From Devosia sp. FJ2-5-3 (GTDB lineage: Bacteria; Pseudomonadota; Alphaproteobacteria; Rhizobiales; Devosiaceae), in assembly GCF_029201545.1 (NCBI RefSeq), contig NZ_CP104007.1, positions 2,080,501-2,144,500 of the forward strand: 64,000 nucleotides of DNA, written 5' to 3'. Both the position numbers and the translations under genes were made by a program. Below the pieces are notes generated by a model. The model did no database searches. It was not told where the DNA came from and saw only the letters and a program-made list of their open reading frames with translations. Positions 47,537 to 58,048 of this stretch are shown piece after piece. Positions within the stretch are counted from its first letter, which is position 1. Every line of letters begins with the position of its first letter.

Positions 47537-48565
47537 ATGGTTGACACGCGTTTTCATCGATTTGCAGGCTCCATTACGATCGGGGCATTGCTGGCCGAAC
47601 TTGGTCGCCAGGATCTCGTCGCAAATCTGGCCGACCCGGATCGGGTCGTAACCGGCGTGAATGAACTGGATCTTGCCGGGCCGGGGGATTTGGTCCTCGC
47701 GGCGCACCCGAGCTATGCGGCAGATTTGCGCCGCAGTCAGGCCGGGCTGGCCCTGATCAGCCCTGGCCTCGTTGACGATGTGCCGGCAGGCACGCTGGCT
47801 ATTGTCACTGCCAAGACTCACAATCTTTTTGCCGACATTCTCGAGCGCCTTTATCCCTCGAGTACGCGCGCAGTGATTCTGGGGCACCGGGACGATTTGG
47901 GCGCGCCAGTGTTCGAGCGTGACGTGACGATCGGCTCCAATGTCGTCGTCGGCGCTGGTGTCGAGATCGGGCGTGGTACTGTCATCGGGGCCAATAGTGT
48001 AATCGGGCCTGGCGTCACGATTGGTCGAAACTGCACCATTGCCAGCAATTGCACGATCGATTGCGCTCATATCGGCAACGACGTTGTGCTTCATTCGGGC
48101 GTCCGGGTTGGTACGGAAGGCTTTGGCTGGCTGGACCATGGGTCCGGGAACAAGAAGATCCCGCAATTGGGCCGGGTTATCGTCCAGGATCGCGTCGAGA
48201 TCGGCGCGAACAGCACGATCGACCGCGGAGCGCTGGGGGACACGGTCATTGGTGATGGCACCAAGATCGATAATCTTGTGCAGATCGGCCACAATTGCCG
48301 GATTGGGCGGAATTGCCTTATCGCTGCCATGAGCGGGCTGTCAGGCTCCACCATAGTCGAGGATGGCGTCCTCATGGGCGGCGGGGTCGGCACATCGGGA
48401 CATTTGCGGATCGGCGCTGGCTCGGTTGTCCACGGCAGGGCTGCCGTGACCAAGGACTGGCCGGCAGGCTCGAAGCTTGCCGGAGCGCCGGCGCAAGATA
48501 TAAGAGACTTCTGGCGGGAAATGGCCGCCATGAGGAAATTGTCTAAAGGGGACAAGCGGGTATGA
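47537..48565 (+). CDS. lpxD: UDP-3-O-(3-hydroxyacyl)glucosamine N-acyltransferase LpxD
   Basis: A 342-aa left-handed beta-helix acyltransferase, third step of lipid A synthesis. The N-terminal uridine-binding domain is followed by hexapeptide repeats from about residue 115 ([20 protein letters not shown]), then [40 protein letters not shown] and [20 protein letters not shown] with the catalytic His region. The stop overlaps the fabZ ATG (ATGA). It has its own weak ribosome site behind the bamA terminator. Confidence 0.96.
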   Translation: MVDTRFHRFAGSITIGALLAELGRQDLVANLADPDRVVTGVNELDLAGPGDLVLAAHPSYAADLRRSQAGLALISPGLVDDVPAGTLAIVTAKTHNLFADILERLYPSSTRAVILGHRDDLGAPVFERDVTIGSNVVVGAGVEIGRGTVIGANSVIGPGVTIGRNCTIASNCTIDCAHIGNDVVLHSGVRVGTEGFGWLDHGSGNKKIPQLGRVIVQDRVEIGANSTIDRGALGDTVIGDGTKIDNLVQIGHNCRIGRNCLIAAMSGLSGSTIVEDGVLMGGGVGTSGHLRIGAGSVVHGRAAVTKDWPAGSKLAGAPAQDIRDFWREMAAMRKLSKGDKRV

Positions 48566-49041
48566 CCGACACCGTAAACGAGGCCACCGAATTGGATGCG
48601 ATGAGCATCACGGACATCCTCAGCACGCTGCCGCACCGATATCCGATGCTCATGATTGACCGGATTATCGAGATCGACGGCGACGATTCGGCGATCGGCA
48701 TCAAGAACGTCACGGTCAACGAGCCTGCTTTCCAGGGCCATTTTCCGGGTACGCCTATCTTCCCCGGCGTCCTCATCATCGAAGGCATGGCGCAGGTCTG
48801 CGGAGCCATCGCGATCCGTCACGATTCGCGTGACGACAAGAAGAGCATCGTGATGCTGCTCGGCGTGGACAAGGCGCGGTTCCGGCGTCCGGCCGGCCCT
48901 GGCGATACACTTGAATATCATGTTTCCAAGATCCAGCGTCGTCGCAATGTCGGTCGCTATCGGGCGGAAGCCAAGGTCAACGGCGTCATCGTTGCGGAGG
49001 CAGAGATCACCGCAATGATTTCTGAGGCCGGCGTTGACTGA
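48562..49041 (+). CDS. fabZ: 3-hydroxyacyl-ACP dehydratase FabZ
   Basis: A 159-aa hot-dog fold dehydratase of fatty acid synthesis. Motifs: [40 protein letters not shown] with catalytic His60, [11 protein letters not shown] with Glu74, and [15 protein letters not shown]. Normal length. It overlaps lpxD by 4 bp and lpxA by 8 bp, the standard lpxD-fabZ-lpxA arrangement. Confidence 0.97.
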   Translation: MTDTVNEATELDAMSITDILSTLPHRYPMLMIDRIIEIDGDDSAIGIKNVTVNEPAFQGHFPGTPIFPGVLIIEGMAQVCGAIAIRHDSRDDKKSIVMLLGVDKARFRRPAGPGDTLEYHVSKIQRRRNVGRYRAEAKVNGVIVAEAEITAMISEAGVD

Positions 49042-49840
49042 CGCTCAGATTCACCCGACGGCCATCGTCGAGAGCGGTGCACGCCTGGGGGCAGGCGTGC
49101 GCATCGGCCCGTTCAGCATGGTTGGGGCCAATGTAACCCTCGGCGACAATGTGGAGCTGGTGTCACATGCTGTGGTCACCGGCCGGACCACGATCGGTGC
49201 CGGGACGCGGATATTTCCCTTCGCGTCCATCGGCCACCAGCCGCAGGATCTGAAATATCACGGCGAGGAATCGCGGATTGAAATCGGCGAGCGCTGCACC
49301 ATCCGGGAGTCCGTGACGATCAATCCGGGCACCGAAGGCGGCGGCATGCTGACAAAGATCGGCAATGACTGCCTGCTGATGGCGTGTTCGCATGTGGCGC
49401 ATGATTGCCAGGTCGGCAACAACGTCATCCTCGCCAATTACGTCGGCATCGCCGGCCATTCGATCATCGGCGACTATGTCGGTTTCGGCGGCATGTGCGC
49501 CGTGCGTCAGTTCGTGCGCATTGGTTCATACGCCTTCATTGGCGCGCACAGCATGATCGACGCCGACGTCATTCCCTATGGATTGGCAGTCGGCAACCGG
49601 GCCCATCTCCGGCTTAACCTCGTCGGTCTCAAGCGTCGCGGCTTTGGGCCGGAGGCGATCAACTCCCTTCGGGCCGCCTATCGCGAGATTTTCCTCGGCG
49701 ACGGGACTTTGCGTGCACGCGTCGAGCAGGCCGCACTCACCCATAAGGGTGAACCGCTGGTCGAGAACGTCGTCAGTTTCATCGAGGCGTCCAAGGGACG
49801 CCAGTTGTGCCTGCCGCTCAACGCCCAGGACGACAGTTAG
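49034..49840 (+). CDS. lpxA: Acyl-ACP--UDP-N-acetylglucosamine O-acyltransferase LpxA
   Basis: A 268-aa beta-helix acyltransferase that starts lipid A synthesis. Repeats begin at IHPTAIVESGARLGAGVRIG; the family motif HQPQDLKYHGEESRIEIGER is present, as is CSHVAHDCQVGNNVILANYV with the catalytic His. The C-terminal helical region is normal (LNLVGLKRRGF, then INSLRAAYREIF). TTG start at 49034 overlaps the end of fabZ. The stop is 3 bp before the lpxB GTG. Confidence 0.96.
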   Translation: MTDAQIHPTAIVESGARLGAGVRIGPFSMVGANVTLGDNVELVSHAVVTGRTTIGAGTRIFPFASIGHQPQDLKYHGEESRIEIGERCTIRESVTINPGTEGGGMLTKIGNDCLLMACSHVAHDCQVGNNVILANYVGIAGHSIIGDYVGFGGMCAVRQFVRIGSYAFIGAHSMIDADVIPYGLAVGNRAHLRLNLVGLKRRGFGPEAINSLRAAYREIFLGDGTLRARVEQAALTHKGEPLVENVVSFIEASKGRQLCLPLNAQDDS

Positions 49841-49843
49841 GAC

Positions 49844-50986
49844 GTGACCGGGCAGGCCGAAAAGCCGCTCCGCCTGTTCATCCTGGCTGGCGAGCCATCC
49901 GGCGACCGGATTGCCGCAGATCTTGTGTCGCGATTGCAGGCGCGCGTTCCGCTTCAGTTTGCCGGGGTAGGGGGCGATGCGCTCGCTGCCCTGGGCCTGA
50001 AGTCATTTTTCGACATGAATGAGCTCTCGGTCATGGGGTGGGCAGATGTCCTGCCACGTCTACCGAAGCTGTTGTGGCGGGCACGGCAGGTGGCACGGGC
50101 CATCATCGCGGCAAAACCGGATGTTGCGGTCCTCGTGGACTCTCAGGTTTTCAATGCCATCGTGGCCAAGCAGGTCCACAAGCGCGCGTCTGAAATTCCG
50201 GTCGTGCTCTGCGTCGCGCCGGCTGTCTGGGCCTGGAAACCTGAACGGGCCAAGGCGCTCTCACCGAAATTCCGTGAAATCCTCGCCGTTCTGCCGTTTG
50301 AGCCAGCTTTCATGCGAGGCGCCGGCGGGCCGGAAACAAGCTATATTGGGCATCCCGCGACGGACGCTTTTACCCAGCGCGCTGAAGTGCCTGATACCGG
50401 CCCGTTGATGCTGTTGCCGGGGAGCCGTGAAGGGGAATTGCGCCGCCACCTGCCGCTGATGCGCGACGTGGCGACAGCGCTTGTCGGTCATCCGCGCGTT
50501 ACCGGTTTCGTCCTCCCCACACCGCGCCGTCTCAAGGGCCGGGTTGAGCGAGAGACCAGCACCTGGCCGGTGCCGGTTGAGGTCATCACCGGCGACGAGC
50601 GAAGGGGAGAGGCACTGGCGGCCTCGATTGGTGCAGTCGCTGTTACCGGAACGGTGACGCTGGAGCTCGCGCTGGCCGGCGTTCCGATGGTCACAACTTA
50701 TGTCGCCGACAAGGGGCAGGCCAAGCGCTGGGTACGATACAAGGTGAAATACGCCTCGCTGCCCAATGCCATACTCGACAGGGACCTCGTCTCCGAAGTG
50801 CTGCAGCTGGAGCCCGATCCTGCAGCACTGGTGGCCGAGGTGAAGAGCCTCCTCGATGCGCCCGATGTCGTGGCGGCGCAGCTCGCTGGTTTTTCGCGGA
50901 TCCGCGACCTCATGGAAAACGGCGCGGAGGGGGAACCGCGCGTCGACCCTGCCGAGCGCATCCTGCGCTACTATCCGAACAAATAA
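49844..50986 (+). CDS. lpxB: Lipid-A-disaccharide synthase LpxB
   Basis: A 380-aa GT19 glycosyltransferase that joins UDP-diacylglucosamine and lipid X. Motifs: RLFILAGEPSGDRIAADLVS at the N-terminus, FDMNELSVMGWADVLPRLPK, VLCVAPAVWAWKPERAKAL, LLPGSREGELRRHLPLM and TGTVTLELALAGVPMVTTY. GTG start at 49844 directly after lpxA. In many Alphaproteobacteria lpxI lies between lpxA and lpxB; here the gap is 3 bp. Followed by a bidirectional terminator. Confidence 0.96.
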   Translation: MTGQAEKPLRLFILAGEPSGDRIAADLVSRLQARVPLQFAGVGGDALAALGLKSFFDMNELSVMGWADVLPRLPKLLWRARQVARAIIAAKPDVAVLVDSQVFNAIVAKQVHKRASEIPVVLCVAPAVWAWKPERAKALSPKFREILAVLPFEPAFMRGAGGPETSYIGHPATDAFTQRAEVPDTGPLMLLPGSREGELRRHLPLMRDVATALVGHPRVTGFVLPTPRRLKGRVERETSTWPVPVEVITGDERRGEALAASIGAVAVTGTVTLELALAGVPMVTTYVADKGQAKRWVRYKVKYASLPNAILDRDLVSEVLQLEPDPAALVAEVKSLLDAPDVVAAQLAGFSRIRDLMENGAEGEPRVDPAERILRYYPNK

Positions 50987-51011
50987 AAAGGCCCCGCTCG
51001 AAAGCGGGGCC
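50985..51011 (-). terminator. Terminator between convergent lpxB and gltA
   Basis: GGCCCCGCT (50990-50998), a 4-nt loop CGAA and AGCGGGGCC (51003-51011). On the minus strand it is followed by TTTTTATT, a good rho-independent terminator for gltA. On the plus strand a weaker AATTCTTTC follows, which may serve lpxB. Confidence 0.8.
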
Positions 51012-51027
51012 AATTCTTTCGACCGGA

Positions 51028-52317
51028 TCAGCGGCTGCTGATCGGGCTATAGTCGCGTTCGCCTGCGCCGTTGTAGAGCTGGCGCGGGCGGCCGATTTTC
51101 TTTTGCGGATCGCCGATCATTTCCTTCCACTGGCTGATCCAGCCAACGGTACGGGCAACGGCGAAGAGCACCGTGAACATGGACGTCGGGAAGCCGATGG
51201 CATCCAGGATCACGCCGGAATAGAAATCGACGTTCGGATAGAGCTTGCGGTCGATGAAGTAGGGGTCTTCCAGCGCAATGCGCTCTAGTTCCTGGGCAAC
51301 CTGCAGGGTCGGGTTGTTCTCGACGCCGAGGATGGCCAGAACTTCCTTGGCCGTCTTCTGCATGACCGTCGCGCGCGGGTCGAAATTCTTGTAGACGCGG
51401 TGACCGAAGCCCATCAGGCGGAACGGGTCGTTCTTGTCCTTGGCGCGTGCGATGAACTCGGGGATCCGGTCAACGGTGCCGATTTCGCGCAGCATATTGA
51501 GGCAGGCTTCGTTGGCGCCGCCATGGGCGGGGCCCCAGAGGCAGGCCACGCCGGCCGCGATACAGGCGAAGGGGTTGGCATCGGACGAGCCCGACAAGCG
51601 CACGGTCGAGGTCGACGCGTTCTGCTCATGGTCGGCGTGCAGGGTGAAGATAAGATCCATGGCGCGGGCGATCTTGGGATCCACCTTGTACTCTTCAGCC
51701 GGGACCGAGAAGCACATGTGCAGGAAGTTCGCCGCATAGCCGAGATCGTTGCGCGGATAAACGAATGGTTGGCCAACCGAATATTTGTAGGCCATTGCCG
51801 CAAGCGTCGGGATCTTGGCGATCATGCGGATGGAAGCGATCTCGCGCTGCTGCGGATCGTTGATGTCCGTCGAGTCATGGTAGAAGGCAGCCATGGCGCC
51901 GACGACGCCGGTCATGATGGCCATCGGATGCGCGTCGCGACGGAAGCCGCGATAGAAATAGTGCATCTGCTCATGCACCATGGTGTGGCGCGTCACTAGC
52001 TCTTCGAATTCGGCAAACTGGGTCTTGCTCGGGAGCTCACCGTAAAGGAGCAAATAGCAGACTTCGAGATAGTTGGATTTGTCGGCCAATTGTTCGATGG
52101 GATAACCGCGGTAGAGCAGTTCGCCCTTGTCGCCGTCGATATAGGTGATGGCGCTGTCGCAGGCCGCGGTAGAGGTGAAGCCCGGGTCGTAGGTGAACAT
52201 GCCCGTCTTGGCGTAGAGCGACCGGATATCGACGACATCCGGCCCCACCGATCCACTCAGTATCGGGAATTCGTAGCTTTCATCTCCGATGACGAGTTTG
52301 GCGACTTTTTCGGTCAT
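51028..52317 (-). CDS. gltA: Citrate synthase
   Basis: A 429-aa type II (hexameric, NADH-regulated type) citrate synthase. N-terminus [20 protein letters not shown], then [60 protein letters not shown] with the active-site His, [15 protein letters not shown] and the catalytic Asp region [20 protein letters not shown]. It condenses acetyl-CoA and oxaloacetate. ATG at 52317 has GAGGAG 8 nt upstream; the upstream open frame lacks coding character. Confidence 0.98.
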   Translation of the reverse strand: MTEKVAKLVIGDESYEFPILSGSVGPDVVDIRSLYAKTGMFTYDPGFTSTAACDSAITYIDGDKGELLYRGYPIEQLADKSNYLEVCYLLLYGELPSKTQFAEFEELVTRHTMVHEQMHYFYRGFRRDAHPMAIMTGVVGAMAAFYHDSTDINDPQQREIASIRMIAKIPTLAAMAYKYSVGQPFVYPRNDLGYAANFLHMCFSVPAEEYKVDPKIARAMDLIFTLHADHEQNASTSTVRLSGSSDANPFACIAAGVACLWGPAHGGANEACLNMLREIGTVDRIPEFIARAKDKNDPFRLMGFGHRVYKNFDPRATVMQKTAKEVLAILGVENNPTLQVAQELERIALEDPYFIDRKLYPNVDFYSGVILDAIGFPTSMFTVLFAVARTVGWISQWKEMIGDPQKKIGRPRQLYNGAGERDYSPISSR

Positions 52318-52474
52318 TGAGCTCTCCTCGCTATGCCGCGGCCCCGGAAAAACAGTTTTAGGATGGGGCAGGGCAGGCACCTGATACGGTGCCAATTGCT
52401 GGCGCAGAGGTATCAGCTTTCCCCCTGTGCAGGCAACCGATAGGTAGGCTCGCCTTGCCCCCTGCCGTGCCCGG

Positions 52475-53890
52475 TTATGCGGTGATCTGGTCGTTCAGAC
52501 GGGCCATGGATTCGTCGCGGCCGATCAGCACCATAACTTCGAATATACCCGGCGAAACAGTACGGCCCGTAAGGGCTGCACGCAGGGGCTGGGCCAGTTT
52601 ACCCAACTTCAAACCCTTCTCCTCAGCCAGCCTGCGCATGGCTGCGTCGATAGCGGGTACTGACCATTCGTTAAGCCCCCCTAACGTTTCGGCAATACTC
52701 GAAAGCACGCCACGCGCGTCGGGCGTGAGCAGGGCCGCAGCCGCAGCGTCCGGTGCGATTGGGCGGGTCGCATAGATGAACTGGGCGAGATCGATGAGCT
52801 CCAGGACCGTCTTTGCGCGCGGCTGCAATTCCGGTATGGCGGCCAGCACCGTCTCCTTGTTCGCATCGAGGCCGGCGAAGTCGGTATCGCGACCGACTTC
52901 CTGGGCAGTCGCCAGCATGATGTCATAGAGGTCGGCAGGCTGAGACTCGCGAATATAGTGGCCGTTGATGTTCTCGAGCTTGACGAAGTCAAAGCGGGCG
53001 GCGCCCTTGTTGAGCGCCTCCAGCGAGAACCATCCCACCATTTGCTCGGTCGAGAAGATTTCGTCGTCACCATGGCTCCAGCCGAGGCGGGCCAGATAGT
53101 TGCGCAGCGCCGCGGGCAGGTAGCCCATCTGGCGATAGGCCTCGACGCCCAGCGCACCATGACGCTTGGAGAGCTTTGCGCCATCCGGTCCATGGATCAG
53201 CGGGATGTGCGACATCTCCGGAACGGTCCAGCCCATGGCGTTGTAGATGATGATCTGACGGGCGGCATTGGTCAGGTGATCGTCGCCGCGGATGATGTGG
53301 GTGACGCCCATGTCATGGTCGTCGACCACCACGGCATGCATATAGGTCGGGGTGCCGTCGGACCGCAGGATGATGAAGTCATCGAGGTTCTCGGTCTTGA
53401 ACACGACTTCGCCCTGCACGTGGTCGTGCACGACGATCTCACCGCTCAGCGGAGCCTTGATGCGGACCACCGGCTTGACGCCCTCGGGGGCCTCGGACGG
53501 GTCACGATCGCGCCAGAAACCGTTGTAGCGCGGCGGCTTGCCGGCGGCGCGCGCATCTTCGCGCATCTTGTCGAGTTCTTCGGGCGAGCAATAACAATAA
53601 TAGGCATGCCCCATCTTCACCAGCTCGTGGGCGACCTCCGCATGGCGTGGCGCACGCTCGAACTGGCTGATCGGCTCGCCCTCCCAGTCTAGACCGAGCC
53701 ACTTCAACCCGTCGATAAGCGCCACCACGGCAGCTTCTGTCGAGCGTTCGCGGTCGGTGTCCTCGATGCGCAACAGCATCTTGCCGCCCTGGTTCCGAGC
53801 GAAAGCCCAATTGAACAGCGCCGTGCGGGCGCCGCCAATGTGCAGATACCCGGTGGGGGAAGGGGCGAAGCGAGTGACAACCTGGGACAT
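52475..53890 (-). CDS. gltX: Glutamyl-tRNA synthetase
   Basis: A 471-aa class I synthetase. The HIGH region is [20 protein letters not shown] (residues 7-26) and the KMSKS equivalent [15 protein letters not shown] lies near 240. [13 protein letters not shown] and [20 protein letters not shown] are also family stretches. Length and single copy in the window fit the canonical enzyme; Alphaproteobacteria often have a second GltX that charges tRNA-Gln, so specificity is not certain. ATG at 53890; the open frame continues upstream into the gltX-comEC gap without similarity. Confidence 0.96.
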   Translation of the reverse strand: MSQVVTRFAPSPTGYLHIGGARTALFNWAFARNQGGKMLLRIEDTDRERSTEAAVVALIDGLKWLGLDWEGEPISQFERAPRHAEVAHELVKMGHAYYCYCSPEELDKMREDARAAGKPPRYNGFWRDRDPSEAPEGVKPVVRIKAPLSGEIVVHDHVQGEVVFKTENLDDFIILRSDGTPTYMHAVVVDDHDMGVTHIIRGDDHLTNAARQIIIYNAMGWTVPEMSHIPLIHGPDGAKLSKRHGALGVEAYRQMGYLPAALRNYLARLGWSHGDDEIFSTEQMVGWFSLEALNKGAARFDFVKLENINGHYIRESQPADLYDIMLATAQEVGRDTDFAGLDANKETVLAAIPELQPRAKTVLELIDLAQFIYATRPIAPDAAAAALLTPDARGVLSSIAETLGGLNEWSVPAIDAAMRRLAEEKGLKLGKLAQPLRAALTGRTVSPGIFEVMVLIGRDESMARLNDQITA

Positions 53891-53941
53891 GATAACCGGA
53901 AGGATTTGATCAATTTGAGGCCGTGTGTAGCATAGGCGGGC

Positions 53942-56110
53942 TTGAGCGCAAGGGCGGGGGTGCGCGGCGTGTCTGGGCAGGGGACGGCAGGACAACACCG
54001 GAGCGGCGCGATTGCAGCGCCAGCAGTGCTCTGGCCCGTGCAGGACGCCGACCATTCAGTCGTTGTTCGTGTAGCCTTTTCGTTACGGAAAGGGCTTTCC
54101 GAAGCGTGTCGTCAACGCCGGTTATTTGTCCTGCTGCCCTTCGGCCTCGTCTTGGGCCTGACACTTTACGCAGCACTTCCCGATGAACCCAGCGTGACTG
54201 TCTTCGCTGTCGGAACAATTTTCGTATCCGCCCTGGTGCTTCAGGCAATGGTCCGGCAGTCGCTCGACGGGCTTCGCCTCGCCATCCAACTCGCGGGTCT
54301 CTGGGTCGGCTTTTGTCTCTTGCCTCTCCACGCTTTGGCCTCTGGTACGGTGATGCTGAAGTTTCCCACTTACGGGAGCTATGCGGTGCTGATCGATGAG
54401 GTGTTATCGGCCGATGAGGCCGGGCGCCGGATCGTCGTTTCCGATATCGAGCCGCTGGAGGGTGCGAGGCCCGTCCCGATCCGGCGAGCGCGTCTCCTCG
54501 TGCCGCTTGAGCCAGTCCTCGAGCCCGGCGATCATATTCGCGCCAATCTGCGGCTGGCGCCAGTGCCTGGCCCGATCCTGCCGGGCACGCACGATGGCCA
54601 GTTCCACGCCTATTTCTCCGGCATAGGCGCGTTCGGCGGCGTCACCAGTGGCCTCGAAGTGATCTCTCGGGGAGATGAGAACGACTTCAACCGCCGCGTG
54701 CAGGCCTTGCGGAACCATATTGGCGGCCGTGTTGATCTCGCTCTGGACCCGGCGAGCGCGGCCATCGGCAAAGCCATGATGGTGGGCGACCAGAGTTCCA
54801 TCACCGATGGTATCCGCGACGTCATGGCCGCGTCCGGCCTTGCCCATGTCTATTCCATTTCCGGCCTGCACCTCTCCATTGTCGCGGGCGGCATATTCTG
54901 GCTGGTGCGGCTGGCTCTGGCGTCGATGCCCAGCCTGGTTGCCTGGCCCAGCAAGAAGATCGCCGCCGTTGCGGGGCTTCTCGCCGCCTTTGGATATCTG
55001 CTTCTCGCGGGAGGCCCGGACAATGTGCCGGCCTTTCGCTCCACCCTGATGCTGGCGCTTATCTTCGGCGCGGCTTTGATGGGGCGCAGGGCGCTCACCA
55101 TGCGCAATGTGGCCATCGCCGCGCTGGTCATTATCCTCATGGAGCCGACCAGCGTGTTCCGGCCCAGTTTCCAGCTGTCCTTTGCTGCAGTGGTTGCCCT
55201 GATTGGCGTCTACGAGCTGCCGCGGCGCGGCGGCGCGGGGAGGTCCGGATCGCTCGAACGCTTCGTCCGCTTCGTGCTCGCCACCGCCGCCACAAGCTTC
55301 ATTGCAGGGCTGGCGACGCTGCTGTTTTCGGCCTACCACTTCCAGCAGACGGCCCCGCTTGGCGTCCTCGGCAATGTTCTCGCATTGCCCTTTGTCAGCT
55401 TCATCATGTGGTTCGGCGTGCTTGCCGTCGTCGCCATGCCGTTTGGGCTAGATGGTCCCTTTCTCAAACTCATGGGCTGGAATATCGATCGCATGGTCGA
55501 CGTTGCGGAGCTTGTGGCCGGCTGGAGCGCTGGGTTTACCGGTAACCCGCTGCTGACCCATGCGGCGCTGCTGGTAGGGCTCATGGCCTTGGCCTGGTTC
55601 GCCTTCCTGGATGGGCGTTGGCGCTTCCTCGCGCCGGCAGTGGCGGTGCCGATTGTTCTTCTGTTCGGGTTTGCGCAGCGGCCGGATGTGCTGATCGCCG
55701 ACAGCACGCAGGCCGTCGCCATTCGGGACGGCGATCATCTGGCCCTGGCCAGCGGCAGGACCGGCAGCTTTGCCGTCGACGTCTGGAGCCGTCACTATCA
55801 GGCAGAGATAATGCAAACCCATTCGGGTGCGACATGCGACGGACTTGGCTGCATTGTCAGGACCGAGGATTATCGCGTTGCCATTGTGCGCAATGCGGCG
55901 GCCTTTGCCGAGGATTGCTTCGGCAGCGATCTGGTAATCAGCCGGATTCCCACGCCGGCGTGGTGCGCAGGGGACGGGATTCTTATCGGGCCATGGCAAT
56001 TGGAACGCCATGGCGTCCACTGGTTAGCCTGGAACGAGACCGCCGGGCGCTTTGACGTCCGCCCGGCGATCGAGCATATCAACCGCCCGTGGCGAGTCTG
56101 GCGACAGTGA
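53942..56110 (+). CDS. comEC: ComEC/Rec2 family DNA-uptake channel-like protein
   Basis: Up to 722 aa. The N-terminal DUF4131-like part (about 70-230) is followed by the competence core, with [40 protein letters not shown] and ten or so membrane helices to about 570. The C-terminal part (about 580-722, [20 protein letters not shown]) corresponds to the metallo-beta-lactamase domain but lacks its HxHxDH metal motif, as in many alphaproteobacterial homologues. Start uncertain: TTG at 53942 gives the longest form, and GTG codons within the next 100 bp are alternatives. Divergent from gltX; the 3' end overlaps the GH42 gene by 32 bp. Confidence 0.88.
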   Translation: MSARAGVRGVSGQGTAGQHRSGAIAAPAVLWPVQDADHSVVVRVAFSLRKGLSEACRQRRLFVLLPFGLVLGLTLYAALPDEPSVTVFAVGTIFVSALVLQAMVRQSLDGLRLAIQLAGLWVGFCLLPLHALASGTVMLKFPTYGSYAVLIDEVLSADEAGRRIVVSDIEPLEGARPVPIRRARLLVPLEPVLEPGDHIRANLRLAPVPGPILPGTHDGQFHAYFSGIGAFGGVTSGLEVISRGDENDFNRRVQALRNHIGGRVDLALDPASAAIGKAMMVGDQSSITDGIRDVMAASGLAHVYSISGLHLSIVAGGIFWLVRLALASMPSLVAWPSKKIAAVAGLLAAFGYLLLAGGPDNVPAFRSTLMLALIFGAALMGRRALTMRNVAIAALVIILMEPTSVFRPSFQLSFAAVVALIGVYELPRRGGAGRSGSLERFVRFVLATAATSFIAGLATLLFSAYHFQQTAPLGVLGNVLALPFVSFIMWFGVLAVVAMPFGLDGPFLKLMGWNIDRMVDVAELVAGWSAGFTGNPLLTHAALLVGLMALAWFAFLDGRWRFLAPAVAVPIVLLFGFAQRPDVLIADSTQAVAIRDGDHLALASGRTGSFAVDVWSRHYQAEIMQTHSGATCDGLGCIVRTEDYRVAIVRNAAAFAEDCFGSDLVISRIPTPAWCAGDGILIGPWQLERHGVHWLAWNETAGRFDVRPAIEHINRPWRVWRQ

Positions 56111-58040
56111 CGCCCGCGGCCGGCATTTCGGCGCTGCCAACGACATAGCCATCTTCATCGCCAGATGGGTTCAGCTGCGCCGGGCCCGCAGAATAATTGA
56201 CATAGATGCGGAAGCCGCCCCGGCTGCGAGCGCGCACGCCGGCCGGAAGGTTGAGCACCGGAAGGTCGGCTTCGGCGATGAGATAGTCAGCGACACGCTG
56301 GACAAGGGCACGGTCCCCGCTCGCCGTGAGATAGAAGAGCTTGCCCTGCGAAATCAGCACCGGCACGCCCTCATTGTCCTCCATGACGATCTCGCCACGC
56401 GTTTCGACCTTTTCGCGCCAGAGCCTGGTCGAGCCGCCACCCTTGACGGTCACGGACACATGACCCGGCACGCTGTCCACGCGCATGACGCGGGCATCCA
56501 GCAGATTTGGCGACAGGTCCGGGCCCAGCCGGGCGGGTATGGAAAAATTCCGGGTCTTGGAGCCGGTGCGCGGGCCGATCAGCAGATAGCCATCGAAACT
56601 TTCCATCGCCTCGCGCAGCTCATCGGTCCAGGCGAACAGGGCGGGAATGGCGACGATCTCATAACCCGCAAAGCTCTTCGTCTTTGGGGAAAGGATGTCG
56701 ATGTCGACGCCATGCTTGCGGAAGGCTGCGTAGATTTCGCGCACATGGGCGCCGTGGTTGAAACCCTTGGACTGCGGCTGCACGTCCCAGGCCCATTCGC
56801 TCTCATAGTCGAAGACAAGGGCGACACGGGCTTTGCCGGAAGTGCCGGCAAGTCCGGTGGCGGCCAGTTCGCGGGCAACCTGGCTGGCTTCCTCATAGGC
56901 AGGCGCCGGTTCGCTATCCGGGCGCAGGAGGCCCGCATGCATCTGCTCCTGCGCAAAGGGCGCCTGGCGCCAGCGGAAATAGGAGACGACCTCGGCGCCA
57001 TGGGCGAAGGCCTCCCACGCCCACAGACGCGCCATGCCGGGCAGGGGATCGGGGTTGAACTGCGCCCAGTTCACCGGGCCCGGCTGCTGTTCCATGATCC
57101 ACCAGCGGCCATGGCCGACGGTGCGGTAGAGGTCATGGTGGAATGCTGCGTTATCCGGGTCGCCCTGGCGCATGTACTGGCGCTTGATTTCATCTGGCTC
57201 ATTGCTGACCGCCAGATGGCCTATGGGGTAGGAGTCCCAGCTGGCCACATCCAGCGTCTCGGCCAGATCATAATGGTCGAACTCGCTATAGCGGCTCATG
57301 AAATTGTGGATGACCGGGAGGTCCGGGCGCTTGGCCTTGAGGATGTCGTACTGGACTTTGTTGAAGGCCGAGACCTGGTCAGAGGAATAGCGCCGGAAGT
57401 CGAGGTCGTGGATCGGGTTGGGCTCACAGACGAGGAGGTTCGGCAGTTCGATCTGGTCGAACGAATTGTATTCCATCGACCAGAACACATTGCCCCAGGC
57501 CTCGTTCAGCGCTTCGACGGATCCGTAACGTTTGCCGAGCCAGTCGCGGAAACCGCTCAGCGCTGCGGGTGAATAGGAATATGTCGTGCCGTGGCAGCCA
57601 TATTCATTGTCGGTCTGCCAGCCACCCAGCGCGGGGTGATCGCTCAGGGCATCGGCAAGGATCTCTGTGATGCGGGCGCATTCTTCCCGATAGCCCAGGT
57701 GGGAGAAGTCGTAGTGCCGGCGGGATCCAAATCCCTTCTGGCGGCCATGGGCATCGACCGCCAGCATGTCCGGATGCTTGTCGACCATCCAGCGCGGCGG
57801 CGTGGCCGTGGGGGTGCCGACAATGACCTTTAGGCCATGTTGCGCAAGCACATCCATGGCGCGGATCATCCAGTCGAGCTGCAGATTGCCCGGTTTCGGC
57901 TCCAGGCGGGACCAGGCGAATTCGCCGATGCGCACATATTTGATGCCGACCTCGGCCATGCGCTCGGCGTCGCGAGCCCACCAGGCTTCAGGCCAGTGTT
58001 CGGGATAATAGCAGACGCCAAGGGCAGGGCTGATGGTCAT
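56079..58040 (-). CDS. GH42 family beta-galactosidase
   Basis: A 653-aa glycoside hydrolase of family 42. TIM barrel (about 1-370): GVCYYPEHWPEAWWARDAER, VRIGEFAWSRLEPKPGNLQL, acid/base GGWQTDNEYGCHGTTYSYSP (Glu146), and likely nucleophile Glu317 in GRWWIMEQQPGPVNWAQF. Trimerisation domain and small C-terminal beta domain follow. No signal peptide, so cytoplasmic. It frees galactose from beta-galactosides such as lactose or plant-derived oligosaccharides. First enzyme, by logic, of the galactose block; the gene order suggests one operon dgoK-dgoA-SMP30-GH42 transcribed leftwards. Confidence 0.93.
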   Translation of the reverse strand: MTISPALGVCYYPEHWPEAWWARDAERMAEVGIKYVRIGEFAWSRLEPKPGNLQLDWMIRAMDVLAQHGLKVIVGTPTATPPRWMVDKHPDMLAVDAHGRQKGFGSRRHYDFSHLGYREECARITEILADALSDHPALGGWQTDNEYGCHGTTYSYSPAALSGFRDWLGKRYGSVEALNEAWGNVFWSMEYNSFDQIELPNLLVCEPNPIHDLDFRRYSSDQVSAFNKVQYDILKAKRPDLPVIHNFMSRYSEFDHYDLAETLDVASWDSYPIGHLAVSNEPDEIKRQYMRQGDPDNAAFHHDLYRTVGHGRWWIMEQQPGPVNWAQFNPDPLPGMARLWAWEAFAHGAEVVSYFRWRQAPFAQEQMHAGLLRPDSEPAPAYEEASQVARELAATGLAGTSGKARVALVFDYESEWAWDVQPQSKGFNHGAHVREIYAAFRKHGVDIDILSPKTKSFAGYEIVAIPALFAWTDELREAMESFDGYLLIGPRTGSKTRNFSIPARLGPDLSPNLLDARVMRVDSVPGHVSVTVKGGGSTRLWREKVETRGEIVMEDNEGVPVLISQGKLFYLTASGDRALVQRVADYLIAEADLPVLNLPAGVRARSRGGFRIYVNYSAGPAQLNPSGDEDGYVVGSAEMPAAGVTVARLATGG

Positions 58041-58048
58041 GTCGGGGC

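Noticed and set aside
45155..48292. A 1045-codon minus-strand open frame opposite bamA and lpxD
   Set aside because: It is the antisense shadow of strongly biased coding sequence; it has no domain and covers two essential genes that are clearly recognised on the plus strand.
53942..56110. comEC as evidence for a mobile competence island
   Set aside because: comEC next to gltX and lexA is the normal neighbourhood in Hyphomicrobiales, and codon use matches surrounding genes.
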